From positions 186,001 to 250,000 of the forward strand of contig NZ_JBHZGK010000003.1 of the NCBI RefSeq assembly GCF_051900425.1: a DNA stretch of 64,000 nt, in the 5' to 3' direction. The notes beneath the pieces were generated by a model, which had not been told where the DNA came from, made no database searches, and saw nothing but the letters and a program-made list of their open reading frames with translations. Made by a program: the position numbers and the translations under genes. Origin of the DNA: Frateuria_A sp051900425. GTDB lineage: Bacteria; Pseudomonadota; Gammaproteobacteria; Xanthomonadales; Rhodanobacteraceae. Shown here piece after piece: positions 9,088 through 17,900 of this stretch; the first letter of the stretch is position 1; the number at the start of each line of letters is the position of its first letter.

Positions 9088-10316
9088 CGGCCGGCCCCTG
9101 GCGCGAGGCGATCGAGGAGCTTTCGCGGCGCAAGCTGCGCACCCTGCTCACGCTGCTGGGCATGATCTTCGGTGTCGGGGCGATTGTCGCGATGCAGGGC
9201 GTCGGCGCCGGCAGCCGGCGCGAGGCGCTCAAGCTGGTCGAGAGCCTGGGTTTGCACAACCTGATCGTCGAGGCGCACAGCGCCGACGGCGATGCCCTGA
9301 AGGAAGCCCGCGCGCGCAGCCTGGGCCTGACCGAGGCCGACGCGCGCGCGGCGCTGTCAGTGGTGCCGAGCGCCGAGCGCTACGCGGCGGAGAAGCGCAT
9401 CAAGACCTGGGCGGTCTTCAGCGACGCGGGGGCGAGCCAGGCGCAGGTGAGCGGCATCAGCCCCGGCTACTTCGAACTCGCCTCGCTGCGCATGGCGCAA
9501 GGGCGCCCGCTCGGTGCGGAGGACGACGCCCGCCTGGCCGCGGTGGCGGTACTCGGCGCGCAGGCGGCGCACGAGCTGTTCCCCGACGGCAGGCCGGTCG
9601 GCCGGCTGGTCAAGGTCAACCAGGTGTGGCTGCGTGTGGTGGGCGTGCTGGCCGATCGCGACCTGGACAAGGACCGTTTCGAGGGCGTGGCGCTGGGCGC
9701 CGACAGCAACCGCATCTTCGTGCCGCTGGCCAGCGCCCGTGCACGCTTCCGCTTCCAGCCGATGGAGGACGAGATCGACCGCTTCCTGCTGCGCGTGGCC
9801 GAGCCGGACCGGCTGGGCGACGGCGCGCGCGTGCTTGGCCAGGTGCTCGACCAGCGCCACGCCGGCGTGGACGACTACCAGCTGGTGGTGCCGCAGCAGC
9901 TGTATCGGCAGAACCAGCAGACCCAGCGCATCTTCTCCATCGTGATGGGTTCGATCGCGGGCGTCAGCCTGCTGGTCGGCGGCATCGGCATCATGAACAT
10001 CATGCTCGCCAACGTGCTCGAGCGACGCCGGGAGATCGGTCTGCTGCGCGCGATCGGCGCGCGCCGGCACGACATCGTGGTGCGCTTCCTGCGCGAGGCG
10101 GTGGTGATCTGCACGGCGGGGGCGTTGATCGGGCTGCTGTTCGGCGCGGCACTGGCGTACGCGATCGCGCTGTTCGCCGGCTGGCAGGTGGCATGGGAGC
10201 CGGTCGGGATCCTTGCGTCGGTGGTGGCCTGCCTGGCAATCGGCCTGGTGTTCAGTTTCTACCCGGCGCGGCAGGCGGCGGCGCTCGATCCGATCGCGGC
10301 GATACGCGACGCCTGA
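9084..10316 (+). CDS. MacB-type ABC transporter permease
   Basis: A 410-residue permease of the MacB/FtsX group, the membrane subunit of the exporter. It has one N-terminal transmembrane helix (about 19-38, LLTLLGMIFGVGAIVAM), a large periplasmic MacB core domain (about 45-275), then three C-terminal helices (about 290-312, 345-368, 375-398). The motif LLVGGIGIMNIMLANVLER, then REIGLLRAIGARR, is the conserved FtsX coupling-helix region. The ATPase is a separate gene, unlike E. coli MacB where they are fused. The cargo is unknown; related systems export macrolides, peptides, lipoproteins or siderophores. Confidence 0.92.
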   Translation: MTAGPWREAIEELSRRKLRTLLTLLGMIFGVGAIVAMQGVGAGSRREALKLVESLGLHNLIVEAHSADGDALKEARARSLGLTEADARAALSVVPSAERYAAEKRIKTWAVFSDAGASQAQVSGISPGYFELASLRMAQGRPLGAEDDARLAAVAVLGAQAAHELFPDGRPVGRLVKVNQVWLRVVGVLADRDLDKDRFEGVALGADSNRIFVPLASARARFRFQPMEDEIDRFLLRVAEPDRLGDGARVLGQVLDQRHAGVDDYQLVVPQQLYRQNQQTQRIFSIVMGSIAGVSLLVGGIGIMNIMLANVLERRREIGLLRAIGARRHDIVVRFLREAVVICTAGALIGLLFGAALAYAIALFAGWQVAWEPVGILASVVACLAIGLVFSFYPARQAAALDPIAAIRDA

Positions 10317-10339
10317 GGTGGGCGGAGCAGAGCCGTCGT

Positions 10340-10362
10340 CCTTTCCCGCTTGCGGGGAAAGG
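10340..10362. repeat. REP-like palindrome after exporter operon
   Basis: A short near-perfect inverted repeat (CCTTTCCCGC, two-base loop, GCGGGGAAAGG) 24 bp after the permease stop. It resembles the pyrimidine/purine-arm repeat family found elsewhere in the window. It may also act as a transcript end, though no T-run follows. Confidence 0.5.
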
Positions 10363-10487
10363 CAAGGGTTTGGAGCTTCGGCCATGCCCCCGCGTTCGCG
10401 GCGGACGGACACGCGCGGAGCCTTCCCGGCAAGGGAGTTCAGGCCTCCGGCGTACAATGGCGCCTTTCGCACCACCGCAGGATCGCC

Positions 10488-11480
10488 ATGAACTTCCCCG
10501 CCATCCGCATGCGCCGCATGCGCCGTGACGCCTTCTCCCGCGCGCTGATGCGGGAGCACAGCTTGCTGCCGAGTGACCTCATCATGGTGGCGTTCGTGAT
10601 CGAGGGCGAAGGCCAGCGCGAGAGCGTGCCTTCGATGCCCGGCGTGGCGCGGCTTTCCATCGACGAGCTGCTGAAGCTGGCCGGCGAGTGCGTGCGCCTG
10701 GGCATTCCCGCGCTGGCGCTGTTCCCTTCGCCGGACCCGTCGGTCAAGAGCGAGGATGCCGCCGAGGCGTGGAATCCGGACAACCTGATGCACCGGGCCA
10801 CCCGCGCGCTGAAGGCGAAGTACCCGGAGCTGGGCCTGATCGGCGACGTGGCGCTCGATCCCTACACCACCCACGGCCAGGACGGCCTGATCGACGCGCA
10901 CGGCTACGTCATGAACGAGCCCACCGTCGAGGCGCTGGTGAAGATGTCGCTGGCGCAGGCCGACGCCGGCATGGACTTCGTCGCGCCCTCGGACATGATG
11001 GACGGCCGCATCGGCACCATCCGCGACGCGCTGGAAGCGGCCGGCCATATCCACACCCGCATCCTCGCCTATTCGGCCAAGTACGCCTCCAGCTTCTATG
11101 GCCCGTTCCGTGATGCCGTCGGCTCGGCGGCAAACCTGGGCAAGGGCAACAAGCACACATACCAGATGGACGTGGCCAATTCGGACGAGGCGTTGCGCGA
11201 GGTGGAGCTCGACCTGGCCGAAGGCGCCGACGCGGTGATGGTCAAGCCGGGCATGCCGTACCTCGACGTGCTGCGTCGCGTGAAGGACGCCTTTGGCGCA
11301 CCGACGTTCGTCTACCAGGTGTCCGGCGAGTACGCGATGCTCAAGGCGGCCGCGCAGAACGGCTGGCTGGACGAGAGGGCGATCGTGCTCGAGTCGCTGA
11401 CCGCATTCAAGCGCGCCGGTGCCGATGCGATCCTCACCTACTACGCGATCGACGCCGCGCGCTGGCTGCGCGGCGAATGA
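10488..11480 (+). CDS. hemB: delta-aminolevulinic acid dehydratase (porphobilinogen synthase)
   Basis: Condenses two 5-aminolevulinate molecules into porphobilinogen, an early step of heme synthesis. The 330-residue length is standard. The Schiff-base lysine is Lys253 in VMVKPGMPYL and the second active-site lysine is Lys198 in YSAKYASSFYG. The metal loop reads DVALDPYTTHGQDG (120-133): the three zinc cysteines of the E. coli-type enzyme are replaced by Ala122, Asp124 and Asp132, the pattern of the magnesium-dependent class. ATG at 10488 begins the conserved region; a TACAAT at 10453 could be a -10 element. The gene appears monocistronic. Its product feeds the heme A/O genes and hemH further along the window. 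Confidence 0.97.
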   Translation: MNFPAIRMRRMRRDAFSRALMREHSLLPSDLIMVAFVIEGEGQRESVPSMPGVARLSIDELLKLAGECVRLGIPALALFPSPDPSVKSEDAAEAWNPDNLMHRATRALKAKYPELGLIGDVALDPYTTHGQDGLIDAHGYVMNEPTVEALVKMSLAQADAGMDFVAPSDMMDGRIGTIRDALEAAGHIHTRILAYSAKYASSFYGPFRDAVGSAANLGKGNKHTYQMDVANSDEALREVELDLAEGADAVMVKPGMPYLDVLRRVKDAFGAPTFVYQVSGEYAMLKAAAQNGWLDERAIVLESLTAFKRAGADAILTYYAIDAARWLRGE

Positions 11481-11488
11481 CGTCCAGG

Positions 11489-11561
11489 TCGGCGCGCACC
11501 CCTGTGCGCGACTGCCGGTAGTGTGCAGTTGCAGGGTCGCGCCAAGGGTGCGCTCCTGCAG
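11489..11561. repeat. REP pair, GTAGGAGCG/GTGCGCGAC family
   Basis: Two inverted, diverged copies of a unit built from GCGCACC and GTGCGCGAC, the second ending in GCGCTCCTGCAG. The same unit follows tsaD and folK. Confidence 0.6.
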
Positions 11562-11576
11562 CCAAGGATCACGAGC

Positions 11577-11975
11577 ATGGATGCATCCGACCCGAACACC
11601 CACGACCTGGCCGCGCTGCAGGGCATCTGGCAGCAGGTCGCTTTCGAGGAAAACGGTGATCCTGCCGCCATCGACCGCACCGGCGCACCGGACGCGTTGA
11701 CCACCATCGACGGCCACCATTTCGCGGTGCGCACGCCGCAGGGCGAACTCCTGCTGGAAGGCCGCTTCACGCTGGATGCCTCGGTCACGCCCAAGGCGAT
11801 CACCTGGATCGACGCGGTAGGCCCGGACACCAGCAAGCCGTTGCCGGCCAGCTATCGGCTGCAAGGCGACCGCTTCGTGTTCATCGCCGCCGACGCCGGC
11901 GCACCGCGGCCAACGACCTTTCGCACCGTGCCGGGCCTGACCATGCGCACCTTCGTGCGGCACGTTCCCGCCTGA
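11577..11975 (+). CDS. small lipocalin-like hypothetical protein
   Basis: A 132-residue soluble protein with no signal peptide. The beginning LQGIWQQVAFEENG and the alternating beta-strand pattern resemble the TIGR03067/lipocalin-like family, in which a short domain starts with LxGxW. The last strands (about 100-130) are compatible with a small beta-barrel. No function is known for this group. The ATG at 11577 has AAGGA upstream; a GTG 54 bp earlier would add residues encoded by the repeat and is less likely. Transcription is probably independent of hemB because a REP pair separates them. Confidence 0.65.
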   Translation: MDASDPNTHDLAALQGIWQQVAFEENGDPAAIDRTGAPDALTTIDGHHFAVRTPQGELLLEGRFTLDASVTPKAITWIDAVGPDTSKPLPASYRLQGDRFVFIAADAGAPRPTTFRTVPGLTMRTFVRHVPA

Positions 11976-12069
11976 GGAGGCAGGAAGCCAGGACCACCTG
12001 GGTCGACCCGATCACCGGCAAAGCGGCCGGCCGGGAACGTTCCTGCGGCGTGCGTGGGCGACGGTGCCT

Positions 12070-12894
12070 CTAAGGGTTGGCCCGCCCTGATCGGGCCTTC
12101 CCCGGGGCACGGCTGGCCGTTGCATCGCGCGGTTGCGGCACCAGGCGGATCTCGTACACCCGCGGCCAGCGCTTGCCGGTGACGAACAGCCGATCGTGCG
12201 CCGCGTCGTAGGCGATGCCGTTGAGTACGTCGTTGACAGGGTCCACGAGTTTCCCGGGTGCGGGAACCAGCCCGGCCAGGTCGATCCATCCGACCACCCG
12301 GCCGGTCGCCGGATCGATGCGCGCGATGCGGTCGGTCAGCCACACGTTGGCGTAAAGCTCGCCCTTGACCCACTCCAGCTCGTTGAGGTTCGCCAGCGGC
12401 TTGCCCTCGGCGGTGACGTCGATCTGGCCGACCTGCTGCAGGGTGTCCGGATCGAGGATGCGGATGGTCGGCGTGCCGTCGCTCATCAGCAGGTGCGTGC
12501 CATCGGTGGTCAGGCTCCAGCCTTCGCCGGGGTAGCCGAATTTCGCGCGCGGGGCCAGCGTGGCCAGGTCGTACAGGAAGCCCTCGTGGTCCTGCCAGGT
12601 CAGCTGGATCAGCCGGTCCTTCCACGCCACGATGCCCTCGCCGTAGTCCGGCCACGGCGTAGGCGTCTGCTGCAGCACCTTGCCGCTGGCCAGTTCCACC
12701 TTGCGCACCGAGGACGCGCCGACGGTGCCCGTGGCCTCGTAGAGATAGCCGTCCCGATAGAACAGGCCTTCGGTGTAGGCGGAGGGGTCGTGCGGGAAGG
12801 CATGCACGACCGCGTAGCCCTGGACCGGGATGGGCGACGCCATGGCCAGGGACGGCAACAGCAGCAGGGCGATGGCGAGCGTGGCGGATTTCAT
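12070..12894 (-). CDS. glutaminyl-peptide cyclotransferase (glutamine cyclotransferase)
   Basis: A 274-residue secreted enzyme of the plant/bacterial glutamine cyclotransferase family (PF05096), which converts N-terminal glutamine of peptides to pyroglutamate. A signal peptide occupies about residues 1-18 (cleavage near AMA-SP). Family motifs are visible: FPHDPSAYTEGLFY, LNELEWVKGELYANVW with the family Glu, and LNGIAYDAAHDRLFVTGK near the end, all parts of a beta-propeller. An alternative ATG is three codons upstream at 12903. The C-terminal tail is basic and low-complexity. It diverges from the KefB/KefC gene with 87 bp between start codons. Confidence 0.9.
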   Translation of the reverse strand: MKSATLAIALLLLPSLAMASPIPVQGYAVVHAFPHDPSAYTEGLFYRDGYLYEATGTVGASSVRKVELASGKVLQQTPTPWPDYGEGIVAWKDRLIQLTWQDHEGFLYDLATLAPRAKFGYPGEGWSLTTDGTHLLMSDGTPTIRILDPDTLQQVGQIDVTAEGKPLANLNELEWVKGELYANVWLTDRIARIDPATGRVVGWIDLAGLVPAPGKLVDPVNDVLNGIAYDAAHDRLFVTGKRWPRVYEIRLVPQPRDATASRAPGKARSGRANP

Positions 12895-12981
12895 GGCGCC
12901 CATGATCCCACGGCCGCGGGCCTGCCATCGTCGCGGGTGCGCCGTGGAATAATCGGGCATCCCCAACAAGGCGTCGCGCGC

Positions 12982-14790
12982 GTGGAAAGCCATCACTACC
13001 TCCAAACCGCGCTGGTGTTCCTGCTGGCCACCGTGATCGCCGTCCCGCTGACCAAGCGATTCCGGCTGGGCTCGGTGCTGGGCTACCTGCTGGCCGGCGT
13101 GATCATCGGGCCGCAGTTGCTGGGGCTGGTCGCCGACACCGCAGGCGTGGCGACCATCTCCGAGTTCGGCGTGGTGCTGATGCTGTTCGTGATCGGCCTG
13201 GAGCTCTCGCCGCAGCGCCTGTGGGTGATGCGCCGCGCCGTGTTCGGCACCGGCCTGATGCAGGTGCTGGCCTGCGGCATCGCGATCGGCGCGATCGGTT
13301 TTGCCTGGTTCGGGCTGACCGTGCCGGCGGCGGTGATCGTCGGCGGCAGCCTGGCGCTGTCGTCCACCGCGTTCGGCCTGCAGATCCTGGCCGAGCGCAA
13401 GGAAGCGGGCTGGGCCTATGGGCGCCAGGCGTTCGCGATCCTGCTGTTCCAGGATCTGGCGGCGATCCCGCTGATCGCGGCGGTACCCCTGCTGGCCAGT
13501 TCCGGCGGGCAAGGCGTGGACCTGGCCAGCGTGCTGCGCACGGTGGGCGCGATCGTGGCGGTGGTGGTCGGTGGGCGCTATCTGTTGCGGCCGGTGTTCC
13601 GCTTCGTGGCCAAGGCCGATGCGGTGGAAGTGTCGACCGCGACTGCACTGCTGGTGGTGATGGGCACGGCCTGGCTGATGGAGCGGGTGGGTCTGTCCTC
13701 CACGCTGGGCGCGTTCCTGGCCGGCGTGCTGCTGGCGGATTCGGAATACCGGCACGAACTCGAGTCCCACCTGGAGCCGTTCAAGGGCCTGCTGCTGGGG
13801 CTGTTCTTCATCAGCGTGGGCATGTCGATGGACCTCTCGCTGCTGCTCAGCGAACCGCTGCGCGTGCTCGCGCTGGTCGTCGGGTTGCTGCTGGTCAAGG
13901 GCGCGCTGCTTTGGCCGCTCGGGCGCCTGGTCGGCGCGCTCGACCGCGGCGAGTCGCTGCGCCTGGCGGTGTTGCTGGCCAGCGGCGGCGAGTTCGCCTT
14001 CGTGGTGCTCAACCTGGCCGCCGGCCAGCGCATCCTCGACGGCACGTTGCACAGCCGCCTGGTGCTGGCGATCACGCTGTCGATGGCGCTCACGCCGTTG
14101 CTGGTCGCACTCACCGGGCGGCTGCTCGGCGCACGGCCGAAGAAGGCGGTGCGCGAGTACGACACGATCGAGACCGAAACACCGAAGGTGATCATCGCCG
14201 GCTACGGGCGCATGGGGCAGATCGTCGCGCGCGTGCTGCGCGCCCAGGGAATCCGCTTTGTGGCGCTGGACCATTCGGTCGAGCAGATCGATCTGGTGCA
14301 GCGCTTCGGCGGCTGGAACGACATCTTCTACGGCGACCCGGCGCGGCCCGAACTGCTGCGCGCGGCGCAGGCGAACAAGGCCGAGGTGTTCGTGCTGGCC
14401 AGCGACGATCCCGAATCGAGCCTGCGCGTGGCGCGGCTGGTGCGCCGGCAGTATCCGCACCTGAAGGTCGTGGCGCGTGCGCGCAACCGCCAGCACGTAT
14501 GGCGGCTGATGGACCTGGGCATAGACGATCCGGTGCGCGAGACGCTCTGCTCCAGCCTGCAGATGACGCAGATGACGCTGGAGGCGCTGGGCATGCCGAC
14601 CGACGTGGCCGCCGCGCGCGTGGAGCGCTTCCGCCAGCAGGATGCCGAGCTCCTCAAGCGGCAGTACCTGGTCTACGACGACGACGCGCGCATCGTGCAG
14701 ACAACACGTGAGGCGCTGACGGACCTGGAGCAGTTGTTCGAGGCGGATGCGGAGCGGGAGCGGCCGGCACCTTCCTCGCCGTCTGCTTGA
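12982..14790 (+). CDS. KefB/KefC-type potassium:proton antiporter with RCK domain
   Basis: A 602-residue CPA2-family cation antiporter. Residues 1-385 form about 12 membrane helices with the conserved LSSTAFGLQILAE and the FQDLAAIPL stretch carrying the ion-binding Asp. A cytoplasmic RCK/TrkA-N domain follows, with the Rossmann motif AGYGRMGQIVAR near 406. In E. coli, KefB/KefC are gated by glutathione and electrophile adducts and acidify the cell for protection; the same use here is inference. The start is a GTG at 12982 because the protein begins ESHHYLQTALVFLL, with AAGG upstream. No KefF/KefG-like ancillary oxidoreductase is adjacent. Confidence 0.92.
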   Translation: MESHHYLQTALVFLLATVIAVPLTKRFRLGSVLGYLLAGVIIGPQLLGLVADTAGVATISEFGVVLMLFVIGLELSPQRLWVMRRAVFGTGLMQVLACGIAIGAIGFAWFGLTVPAAVIVGGSLALSSTAFGLQILAERKEAGWAYGRQAFAILLFQDLAAIPLIAAVPLLASSGGQGVDLASVLRTVGAIVAVVVGGRYLLRPVFRFVAKADAVEVSTATALLVVMGTAWLMERVGLSSTLGAFLAGVLLADSEYRHELESHLEPFKGLLLGLFFISVGMSMDLSLLLSEPLRVLALVVGLLLVKGALLWPLGRLVGALDRGESLRLAVLLASGGEFAFVVLNLAAGQRILDGTLHSRLVLAITLSMALTPLLVALTGRLLGARPKKAVREYDTIETETPKVIIAGYGRMGQIVARVLRAQGIRFVALDHSVEQIDLVQRFGGWNDIFYGDPARPELLRAAQANKAEVFVLASDDPESSLRVARLVRRQYPHLKVVARARNRQHVWRLMDLGIDDPVRETLCSSLQMTQMTLEALGMPTDVAAARVERFRQQDAELLKRQYLVYDDDARIVQTTREALTDLEQLFEADAERERPAPSSPSA

Positions 14791-14867
14791 GCCTTCTGCT
14801 CGTTGTCCTCGGCGAGGCTGGGGAAGAGCACCTTGTGTTGCGCTATCGGTGAGGTCCCCGCGAGCCC

Positions 14868-14975
14868 GGCCCCTCACCCCAACCCTCTCCCCGGCGGGGA
14901 GAGGGGGCTGTTTCGCTCGATAGTGACAACGCTCGTCCCGCCCGCCGCTGGAACCCTCTCCCCGCCGGGGAGAAG
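14868..14975. repeat. REP pair, CCCTCTCCCC...GGGGAGAGGG family
   Basis: The 209-bp gap after the antiporter holds two palindromes of the arms CCCTCTCCCCG / CGGGGAGAGGG (around 14883-14908 and 14951-14973), the first preceded by CCCCTCACCCCAAC. The same unit recurs near 46.5 kb and 60.8-61.1 kb. Nothing else is seen in the gap. Confidence 0.7.
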
Positions 14976-14999
14976 GCTCCAACCTGATGCGCGCGTGGA

Positions 15000-17900
15000 T
15001 TATTCCGCTGGCTGTGCCGGCTGGCGCAGCATCTGCCGCACGCTGGGCACGGCGTTGCTGCGCGCGGCCAGTTCGTGGGCGATGTCGATCAGGCCCAGGT
15101 GGCGAGCAACGTCGGCCGGCGTGCGGCCGAAGGCATCGTTGGCCTGGCGGTCGGCACCGCGGGCGAGCAGCACGCGGGCGGCCGGCAGCAGCGCGTGCAT
15201 GGCGCAGGCGTGCAGCGCGCTGACGCCGCGCTGGTCGGCGTGTTCGAGCTGTGCGCCGGCGTCGAGCAACACCGGCAGCAGCGCAGCCAGGTGGGTAGCG
15301 TCGCAGGCCGTGCCCGGCTTGAACTGTGCGCCGAGCAGGAGCAACAGCGGCGTCTTGCCCTCGCTGTCGGCGCGGTTGACGTCGGCACCGTGCTTGAACA
15401 GCACGTCGAACAGGCGCCGAGCGCGCAGGCTGTCGTTGTGTTCGAAGCCGAACTGCGCGGCAGCGTGCAGCGCGGTGCGTCCGCGCATGTCGACGGCGTG
15501 GATGTCGGCCCCGCCGGCAAGCAGGTGTTCGACGATCTCGGGATAGCCAAGTGCGGCGGCGACCATCAGCGCGGTGGTCTCGCCCGGCAGCCGCTGGTCC
15601 ACGGCCACGCCGTGGTCGAGCAGCAGGCCGACCAGCGCATCGCGGCGCGCGCCCACGGCCGCGGCGAGCGGCGTGACGCCCGTACCGGCGGCCAGCGTGG
15701 CGTCCGCGCCGGCGTCGAGCAGGCGTTGTGCGATCTCGCGATGGCCAGCGCCGCAGGCGTGCAGCAGTGCGGTGGCGCCCTGCGCGTCCCGCGTGTCGAC
15801 ATCGAAGCCGAGTTCCAGCAGGCGTTCGACGGCGGTCAGCCCGCCCGCGCGGGTGGCCGCCGGCAGATCCGCGGCGGTCAGCGTGCGACGCGGACGCGCC
15901 CAGTCGCCCCAGTCCAGCCAGTGCTGGATGGCATCGTGCTCCAGGGCCAGGCCGAGCGGGGTCTCGCCGTTGGCGTCGGTGGCCTCGGCGTCCGCGCCGT
16001 GGGCGATCAGCGCGCGCACCAGTCCGAGCCCGCCCTCGCCGTGCTCGATCGCGGCGAACAGCGGCGTGCGCCCGGCGCCGTCGCGCGCGTTGGGATCGCA
16101 GCCTCGCGCCAGCAGGGCTTCCAGCAGTGCCCCGTGGCGGTGGATCGTCGCCAGGTGCAGCGGCGTGCGTCCCCGCGCGTCGCAACCGAACGCATCGGCG
16201 CCGGCATCGAGCAGCTTGAGCGGCAGGGCCGCGCCCTGGACGCTCTCGCCCGAAGCGCCCAGCGCCTGCGCGAGCAGGCCGGTGCCAGCGGGCGTGGCGC
16301 CGGCCTTGAGGAGGTCGTCGACCGCTTCGGTGGACGCGGGCAGTTGCGCCAGCAGCGCATCGAACAGGCGCCGGCCGAGCGCGTGCGACGCCTGGTCGGC
16401 GTCTGTGGACGCCGTGGGCAGACGCGCTTCGGCGGGGAGCCCGTGCTCGAGCAGCCAGCGCCGCGCCGGGCCCAGGCCGGGCGCGGACAGGTCCAGGAAG
16501 AGCTGCGCAAGCTGCGCCTGCGGCCACTGCCGTGCGCGTTCGGCAAACGTGGCGATCACCGCCCACTGTCCCAGGCGCAGGGCTTCGAGCAATCGCGCCG
16601 GGGTGTCGTCCTCTTCCGGCGCGTCGCCACCCAGGCTGGCGGGGAGCGGCGATTCGGGATCGAGCAGGGCGACCAGGTCCCAGCGACCGGCGGCCGCGGC
16701 ATGGTCCAGTGCGCTGCGGCCATCGCTGCCGGGGCGCTTGGGCTCGGCGCCGAGCGCCAGCAGGGCTCGCACGGTACCGGCCTGCGCGTGGGGCGACTGG
16801 CAGGCGAGGGTGAGCGCATCGCGTTCGTGGCTGTCGCGGGCGCGGGCGTCCGCGTGCGCGTCCGCCAGCACCTGCACCAGCTCGCTGGCACCGCAGCGAG
16901 CGGCCTCCATCAGCGCGGTGCTGCCATGGCGATCGGCCAGGTTGGGGTCGGCGCCGGCGGCGAGCAGGGCGCGGGCGATCTGCAGGTGACCTTCGGTGGC
17001 GGCGGCCATCAAGGCGCTGCGGTGGTGCGCGTCGGTGGCATTGACGTTCGCGCGGTGCTTGAGCAGCAGCTTGACGCCCGCCGGGTCGTCGTCGGCGATG
17101 CCGGCGGCGGCGACCAGCGCCGGTTCGCCCTCGGCGGGCGCCGGCTTGGCACCGTGTTCGAGCAGGTATTTGGCGAGTGGCCAGTTGGCCGCATGGCAGG
17201 CGGCGGCGAGCGGGCTGACGCCGGCCTTGTTGAGCGCGTTCACCGGTGCGGCGGCATCAAGCAGCATCGCCGCGACGATCGGTTCCTCGCTCAGTGCCGC
17301 GCCGTGCAGCGCGGTGTTGCCCTCGCCGTCGGTGGCCAGCGGGCTGGCGCCGTTGGCGAGCAGGGTCATCACCGCTTCGGCGCGGCCATGCCAGCTGTCG
17401 CGGGTGGCCGCGAGCAGCGCGGTGAGGCCGCCGCTGGCACGGTTGACGTCGGCGCCCTTGGCGATCAGTGCGCGCAGCAGGCGCGTATCCGGCAGCAGGG
17501 CGGCCAGGGTGAGGACCGGGCGCTGGTCGCGCTCGCCCGGCGCAGGTGCCGCGTCCGGGTCGGCGCCTGCTTCGAGCAGGGCGAGCGCGCGCTCGATGTC
17601 GCCGTCGCGTGCGGCCGCAAGCAGCGCGGGCCCCTGCTCGGGCGCGCCAGCGGTGCGCTCTTCCTCGCTCAGCGCAACCGGGCGCGGCCCCGGTGGCGCG
17701 GGAAAGCCGGACGGCAGCGGTGCATCCTCGGCGCGGCGGCGTGGCCGCGTGCGCTCGCACAGCAGCGCGCGCAGGGTGCGGTTGGCGATGACCAGGCAGC
17801 CCAGCGGCAGCACTGCCAGCCCGTAGACCGCCAGCGCCGCGGTGCGCAGTTCCGACGGGAGCACGCCGTACAGGCCGGTCAGTGCAATGGCGCCGTAGGC

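Noticed and set aside
12070..16566. Leftward open frame of 1498 codons
   Set aside because: Only its last 275 codons are a real gene (glutamine cyclotransferase). The rest lies antisense to kefC and to other coding sequence and has the Arg/Ala/Gln-rich composition of a GC-rich shadow frame.
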